Assembly (NCBI GenBank): GCA_023414355.1 | Contig: JAEZOB010000026.1 | Coordinates: 1 to 8,805, forward strand | DNA: 8,805 nucleotides | Source: Bacillota bacterium | GTDB lineage: Bacteria; Bacillota; Clostridia; Lachnospirales; Lachnospiraceae | Direction of reading: 5' to 3' | The notes under the pieces: generated by a model | What the model saw: only the letters and a program-made list of their open reading frames with translations | What the model was told of the DNA's origin: nothing | Databases searched by the model: none | Made by a program: the position numbers and the translations under genes | In this document: positions 5,604 through 8,805 of the stretch, piece by piece | How positions within the stretch are numbered: position 1 is the first letter of the stretch | Layout of the letters: every line of letters starts with the position of its first letter

Positions 5604-5619
5604 CAGAATTGACATTCTG
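5604..5619. promoter_or_regulatory. Operator-like inverted repeat upstream of the HTH-GNAT gene
   Basis: CAGAAT-TGAC-ATTCTG, a perfect 6-bp inverted repeat 33 bases before the start codon. On the minus strand a poor promoter candidate lies just upstream: AAGACA and AATTAT separated by 17 bases, each matching four of six positions. The repeat would then lie just after the transcription start. Regulator unknown; the adjacent AraC-type protein is an obvious candidate, though AraC sites are more often direct repeats. Confidence 0.4.
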
Positions 5620-5756
5620 GGTTTTAATAATTCTTGCTGTTTTTATTATTGTCTTGTGTGCCCCTTTTCGTATGGAAAACAGGAATCCGACCGCCTAACA
5701 ACGTTTTTTCTTTTTTGCTTTCACGGCGGGTATATTTTTCTATTATGTTTTTGCTA

Positions 5757-5781
5757 ACTTCGGGTCAACTTGGCCCGAAGT
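5757..5781. repeat. 25-bp palindrome, copy 4
   Basis: Arms as in copy 1 with one mismatch (T in GGGTCAA of the left arm). It lies between the HTH-GNAT operon and the TetR-hydrolase operon, so it marks the boundary between the two cargo cassettes. Confidence 0.93.
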
Positions 5782-5957
5782 AATTATTCAATTTTAGTTT
5801 AACTAATCTTTAGTATTTTTTGTCCACCTTTGCACGTATGTGCCCACTATTCAACGGTTATGGCAATGACGAAAGATGTTGATACGGATATTACATTTAT
5901 AACAACTGATTCCAGCATAACTGCATTTGCAGTAATTGATTTGCAGATTTTTTATGG

Positions 5958-6782
5958 CTATAAGACAATTTCCATACCATCATAGGCAAAAGATATGTTG
6001 TCTAAGGTTTTTTCAATTTTCTGGTAGTAAGCATAGGATTTACCCCAATACTCGTCAATGTGAGTAATAATAATGCGCTTTATTCTATATTTGCGCTTAA
6101 TTTCCATAATTTCATCTATGGTAAACATATCATCTCTGAAAGGTGCAGCATAAAGATTTGACCCATCTTTGAGTATACCGTTATCAGAAACAAGACCAAT
6201 TATCAAAATATCCGCATCAAGATACAACTCATTGGGGACAAATGGTTTTACATCACAGCACGCGTAAATAACCTTTTTGACTCCATCTGATATAACATAA
6301 AACGTCATATTGCCACGATGGGTTTTGTTATTTACCAAGTGTATTTCTAATTCTCCAATTTTAACGTAGTTCGTCTTGCTAATTGAAATACACTTGAGAA
6401 CATCCTCATAGTAGTATAGACCATCACCGTTCCAGGCGTTAATATCGTCTACAACCTCGGGCAAGGCAATAAATTGTATGGGGGTTCCTTTGTCGGTAAT
6501 ACAGTCGTAACCTAAAGGTTCCACAATACGCATACCTCTCGTATGATCAGGGTCTTTATGCGAGATAGAAAGATATTCAATATTGGAAATACCCTGCCTA
6601 TCACAAGCGACTGCAATGTCCTCTGGTGTATCAATGAGCATCTTGATGTCCTCAATATAAAGGCTCGGCCCCAGCCGCTCATACCGGCCTCTTTTGATTC
6701 TGGCCTCCTCGCAGATCGAACATTTACAAAAAGGATTGGGGATTAGAAACATTCCGCCGCTCCCTACAATTTTTAACTTCAT
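5958..6782 (-). CDS. PhnP-like metallo-beta-lactamase-fold hydrolase (274 aa)
   Basis: A cytoplasmic metal-dependent hydrolase of the MBL superfamily, closest in look to PhnP, the phosphoribosyl cyclic phosphodiesterase of phosphonate breakdown. It starts with a short strand-rich segment (KIVGSGG), then CxCxxC (Cys19, Cys21, Cys24), the structural zinc motif of PhnP-type proteins. The first metal motif reads SHKDPDH (His75, Asp77, Asp79, His80), so the usual second His of HxHxDH is Asp. Other expected ligands are visible: His155 (THRGN), Asp177 (ACCD) and His241 (ITHID). No phn operon is nearby, so the substrate is unknown and the PhnP reaction should not be assumed. The ATG at 6782 has GAGGTGA about 7 bases upstream. 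It follows the TetR gene by 26 bases, on the same transcript, so it is probably the repressed target. Confidence 0.88.
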   Translation of the reverse strand: MKLKIVGSGGMFLIPNPFCKCSICEEARIKRGRYERLGPSLYIEDIKMLIDTPEDIAVACDRQGISNIEYLSISHKDPDHTRGMRIVEPLGYDCITDKGTPIQFIALPEVVDDINAWNGDGLYYYEDVLKCISISKTNYVKIGELEIHLVNNKTHRGNMTFYVISDGVKKVIYACCDVKPFVPNELYLDADILIIGLVSDNGILKDGSNLYAAPFRDDMFTIDEIMEIKRKYRIKRIIITHIDEYWGKSYAYYQKIEKTLDNISFAYDGMEIVL

Positions 6783-6808
6783 CTGTATTCACCTCGCAAT
6801 ATCGTTTT

Positions 6809-7387
6809 TTATTTTACTAGCATTGCTTTAATTTCGTTAATCATGCCTATTGGTATTTGGTCATCATCCAGCGGCATGATACTACTTAGCATCCGTACCC
6901 CTTGATAAGAGAAAAGCAACAAATCCACAACTGCGTTTATATTGACCTGCTTGAACTCGCCTTTATTAATGCCATACTGAATTAGGTTGCACAGCATTGC
7001 TTTTGAAATGTAATATTGCTTTAGCATAGCGTTGTCGTCTGATAATGGCATACTGCTGTAATACTCATAGAAAGCAAGCCCTAATGAACCACTCCTATCA
7101 AGCATTTCGGCCTGATAACGCTCTAATAGCTCATTTAATATGTGGGTTGCAGATAGACCGTTTTCCATCTTTACAGCAACCTCGTTTTCTAGGCCCGACA
7201 TAATTTCATTTATGATGTCAGCGAAAATCTGCTTGGTACTCCCATAGTGCATATATAAACCACCGCGACTAAGCCCCGTTGCCTCACAAATGTCTTTCAT
7301 TGTAACATCCTTAAAACCCTTTTGGACAAATAAAATCAGTGCTGCTTTCCGTATTGCAGCCTTTGTTACGTCCCCTTTTTTTCCCAT
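6809..7387 (-). CDS. TetR/AcrR-family repressor (192 aa)
   Basis: One-component repressor with an N-terminal HTH and a C-terminal ligand domain. Residues 8-55 match the TetR DNA-binding pattern: AAIRKAALILFVQKGFKDVT, then MKDICEATGLSRGGLYMHYG (30-49), then STKQIF. Residues 60-192 are helical and variable, as usual, so the ligand cannot be read. The ATG at 7387 follows AGGAGG at 12 bases, slightly long, with GAGG closer. The open frame runs to 7750, but everything above 7387 is promoter, operator, palindrome and a gene relic in translation, so the short start is the right one. It heads the operon with the MBL hydrolase and most likely represses itself and that gene through the palindromes at 7413-7460. 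Confidence 0.93.
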   Translation of the reverse strand: MGKKGDVTKAAIRKAALILFVQKGFKDVTMKDICEATGLSRGGLYMHYGSTKQIFADIINEIMSGLENEVAVKMENGLSATHILNELLERYQAEMLDRSGSLGLAFYEYYSSMPLSDDNAMLKQYYISKAMLCNLIQYGINKGEFKQVNINAVVDLLLFSYQGVRMLSSIMPLDDDQIPIGMINEIKAMLVK

Positions 7388-7412
7388 AGCCTCAACCGTC
7401 CTCCTTTGTCGA

Positions 7413-7465
7413 TTTCCGACAATCATGTCTGTTTTAAGTATACGACACAGGTGTCGGAAAGTCAA
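7413..7465 (-). promoter_or_regulatory. Promoter and double operator of the TetR-hydrolase operon
   Basis: Minus-strand -35 TTGACT (7460-7465), a 17-base spacer and -10 TATACT (7437-7442) make a near-consensus promoter. The spacer contains the perfect palindrome CGACAC-CT-GTGTCG (7443-7456). A second, weaker one, GACA-TGAT-TGTC (7418-7429), covers the start region. The outer sequences TTTCCGACA and TGTCGGAAA (7413-7421, 7452-7460) are themselves exact inverted repeats, so the two sites share the half-site CCGACA. TetR binding here would block polymerase and give autoregulation. Confidence 0.82.
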
Positions 7466-7593
7466 CGAATAAATTGCTAATACAATTTCGTTAACCGGCA
7501 AGCAAATGAACTGTGGCCACAGTAACGAATTTTTAATAATTTTCCTTGTGGTCAAATCATATAAAATTGCTTGTTGGGGAGCCGCCACAAACT

Positions 7594-7628
7594 CTTTTAC
7601 TTCGGGCCAAGTTGGCCCGAAGTAAAAG
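7594..7628. repeat. 25-bp palindrome, copy 5, with extended arms
   Basis: The 25-bp core (7599-7623) is perfect and the complementarity continues outward (CTTTT / AAAAG), giving 17-bp perfect arms at 7594-7610 and 7612-7628. It lies at the right boundary of the TetR-hydrolase cassette. It has 17-bp arms but no T-run outside the stem on either strand. Confidence 0.95.
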
Positions 7629-7750
7629 CGGCCTGTTACAAGTCGCTTTTCTGCCGTATCTCCATGACGACAATGTAACGCATAGTGGTGAGGAACATTA
7701 GTTGTAATAGGTGTATTTATAGGACTTTCATTCTCATCTTCTATATTCAT
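7629..7750 (-). pseudogene. Decayed DUF6870-like gene fragment
   Basis: A minus-strand frame starting at 7750 reads HYALHCRHGDTAEKR, echoing NPYCFRHGDTAVKVEF of the DUF6870-like protein at 1351-1614. At base level GCTTTTCTGCCGTAT (7644-7658) repeats the end of that gene (near 1360-1374), and the following ATCTCCATGACG repeats its internal part (near 1440-1452). This looks as if the segment between two similar short sequences had been lost. Both copies lie about 20 bases from a palindrome copy. There is no ribosome site, and no stop before the palindrome. The match is short and was found by eye. Confidence 0.5.
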
Positions 7751-7794
7751 TAGAGACTTAGCAGTTCTTATTTATGGTCTGTGAAGCAGAGCGC

Positions 7795-8655
7795 TTATAA
7801 ATCTTCTAAGAAAAATTTTCCCTCTAAAAATTCTGCCTGCAATCCCATTTTTAAAAAGTAATTAACCATAGCCATACAAGCAAATTTTTCGGTAGAATAA
7901 TGTGTGGCACCTATAACATTAATTGCATGACTTTTTGCGATATTATGAAATTCTAATGTGGGTTCAAAATGTGGTAACGGTCTTGTGAATCCTGTAATGT
8001 AACAATTAATTTTCTTTTGAGCAATCTCAGCAGCAACGAAAGGGTAACTCCCACCGCCAGCAGCAATTGCTATTTTTCCATTTTTGATTTTATTCTCCCC
8101 GTAATTGTACAATTTAGTTTGATGCCCTACTGTTTTCTCAACAAGTTGTTGTAGCTCATGAATAGACTTAAGTGAAGTGTTGCAAATGACTCCAGCCTGA
8201 GTATTTTCATCATATTGGCAAAAAGGCTCAATAATTTCTAATTTCAATGCATTAGCAAAACTTACTGATGTGGAGTAATGTCCATAGTTATCTAAAGGGC
8301 TATGGAGCATATAGAATGATATTCTTCGTTTTCTCATCTCTGAAAGATACTCTAATGGAATATCATAAAATGGAAATCCTTCATTTGAAGCAATATACCC
8401 CATTGCATGATGAGAAAAAAGTAATATATCCGTTTCATTTCTATCAAAAATTTCTTTAAGAAGTTCTTTATCAGGGAATGTGACAATATAAACTTTTTGA
8501 ATTATTTTGGTATTATCTACTACTAAACCCATGTACTTAGTCTTAAATTCCGAAGTAATATAATTATTCTCAAGATTCATGAATCCCCAATCATCTTTCA
8601 TGTTTGCCAAATTAAAATCCAGATAGAGCTTGTTATATAAATTACTAGCTATCAT
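7795..8655 (-). CDS. NIF3-family dinuclear metal-binding protein (286 aa)
   Basis: A member of the NIF3/YbgI/YqfO family (often annotated GTP cyclohydrolase I type 2 homolog), cytoplasmic, with an uncertain biochemical role. All metal-ligand motifs are visible: SHHAMGY (His82, His83), HSPLDN (His118, Asp122) and GATHYSTEK (His252, Glu256). The glycine-rich GGGSYP and INCYITGF between them also fit the family. No CxxC or PII-like insert is seen and the length is near the short form of the family. The ATG at 8655 has GGAGGT 6 bases upstream; an upstream TACAAT (minus strand, 8683-8688) could be its -10. It is clearly more AT-rich than the element core, which may mean separate origin: a third cargo gene or neighbouring host DNA. 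Usually a housekeeping gene near trmK; that neighbour is not seen here. Confidence 0.9.
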   Translation of the reverse strand: MIASNLYNKLYLDFNLANMKDDWGFMNLENNYITSEFKTKYMGLVVDNTKIIQKVYIVTFPDKELLKEIFDRNETDILLFSHHAMGYIASNEGFPFYDIPLEYLSEMRKRRISFYMLHSPLDNYGHYSTSVSFANALKLEIIEPFCQYDENTQAGVICNTSLKSIHELQQLVEKTVGHQTKLYNYGENKIKNGKIAIAAGGGSYPFVAAEIAQKKINCYITGFTRPLPHFEPTLEFHNIAKSHAINVIGATHYSTEKFACMAMVNYFLKMGLQAEFLEGKFFLEDL

Positions 8656-8702
8656 TTCTTACCTCCATAAAGGAAATTACGTATTGTAAAGTTAAATGAA
8701 AG

Positions 8703-8732
8703 TTGAGAACCCGTCAGCCCTTCTGGTACAAT
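8703..8732 (+). promoter_or_regulatory. Promoter of the plus-strand gene at the right edge
   Basis: TTGAGA (8703-8708) and TACAAT (8727-8732) with an 18-base spacer, followed by about 47 bases to the ATG at 8780. It diverges from the NIF3-like gene. Its -35 lies inside one arm of an inverted repeat. Confidence 0.6.
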
Positions 8733-8780
8733 AGTTTCACCACAAAACCAAGTACCTCCCAGAAAGGAGACGAGTTCTCA
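8704..8780. repeat. Inverted repeat around the right-edge promoter
   Basis: TGAGAACCCGTC (8704-8715) and GACGAGTTCTCA (8769-8780) are complementary at 11 of 12 positions. The outer arm overlaps the -35 and the inner arm ends on the start codon's A. It could be an operator pair, or the outer copy could be the terminal repeat of an insertion sequence with an internal duplicate. The window ends too early to decide. Confidence 0.55.
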
Positions 8781-8805
8781 TGGCAAAATCATATCAAAAT
8801 TACTG
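8780..8805 (+). CDS. Start of a plus-strand gene (MAKSYQNY...), possibly a transposase
   Basis: Eight codons are visible before the window ends. AAGGAG lies about 12 bases before the ATG and a good promoter stands upstream. A short basic start followed by aromatic residues and a terminal-repeat-like sequence about 75 bases upstream would suit the first ORF of an IS3-type insertion sequence, but eight residues cannot establish a family. It could equally be any small gene divergent from the NIF3-like gene. Confidence 0.45.

Larger units (their letters stand above)
5572..5957. other. 386-base intergenic region between the two cargo operons
   Basis: AT-rich, with palindrome copy 4 in its middle (5757-5781). 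On the left it holds the control region of the HTH-GNAT gene. On the right (5782-5957), downstream of the hydrolase gene, there is a small palindrome ACTGCATTTGCAGT (5920-5933) and GCAC-GTAT-GTGC near 5834, but no clear terminator with a T-run. A plus-strand 42-codon frame overlapping the hydrolase 3' end has no ribosome site and is not called. Confidence 0.55.
7388..7794. other. 407-base intergenic region between the NIF3-like gene and the TetR operon
   Basis: From right to left: a short AT-rich spacer after the NIF3 stop with no convincing terminator, a gene relic (7629-7750), palindrome copy 5 (7594-7628), about 125 bases of AT-rich sequence without visible signals (7466-7593), then the TetR promoter/operator. 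The frame open across the whole stretch is read through these elements and is not a gene. Confidence 0.6.

Noticed and set aside
7388..7750. N-terminal extension of the TetR protein to 313 aa
   Set aside because: The extension reads through the promoter, operator and palindrome, has no ribosome site at 7750, and TetR proteins of about 190 aa begin just before the HTH as here at 7387.
1..8805. CRISPR array, tRNA or rRNA genes
   Set aside because: No regularly spaced repeats and no cloverleaf or rRNA sequence was seen; the five palindromes are irregularly spaced by 0.4 to 2.9 kb.

Overview
The window looks like the recombination/regulation end of an integrative and conjugative element (ICE) of the Tn916/Tn1549-like kind found in Gram-positive gut Clostridia (Lachnospiraceae/Ruminococcaceae type). 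The grounds are a large serine recombinase with Clostridial-type sequence, a sigma-region-4-like regulator, small element-specific proteins, a Cys-rich KTR protein, strong AGGAGG ribosome sites and moderate to low GC. The species cannot be read from the sequence. Every confident gene is on the minus strand, so transcription runs right to left. Only the gene beginning at the extreme right edge is on the plus strand.

Layout in the direction of transcription. (1) 8780-8805: the first eight codons of a plus-strand gene with its own promoter and a flanking inverted repeat, possibly the left end of an insertion sequence. (2) 7795-8655: an AT-rich NIF3-family dinuclear-metal protein. (3) 7594-7750: a decayed copy of an element gene (DUF6870-like) next to a palindrome. 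(4) 5958-7387: a two-gene operon, TetR repressor then PhnP-like metallo-beta-lactamase-fold hydrolase, with a near-consensus promoter whose spacer carries a perfect operator-like palindrome. (5) 3317-5571: a tightly coupled cargo operon made of an AraC-type HTH fused to a GNAT acetyltransferase, an MFS drug-type exporter and a Cys-rich KTR protein, closed by a hairpin terminator. (6) 2970-3170: a leader-peptide attenuator with mutually exclusive hairpins followed by two tandem intrinsic terminators. (7) 1-2831: the element core, made of a sigma-like regulator, a boxA-like antitermination motif in a structured intergenic region, a 66-residue protein, a DUF6870-like protein and the serine recombinase, which runs off the left edge.

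A 25-bp palindrome (arms ACTTCGGGCCAA / TTGGCCCGAAGT around one base) occurs five times, only between genes. Three copies sit at module joints and bracket the two cargo operons.

The two most interesting points are both inferences from sequence. First, the leader attenuator is arranged like the one in front of tet(M) in Tn916, but no resistance gene follows it. What follows is the element's own sigma-like regulator, so ribosome stalling might feed directly into control of element functions. Second, the repeated palindrome marks the cassette boundaries and may be how cargo is swapped.
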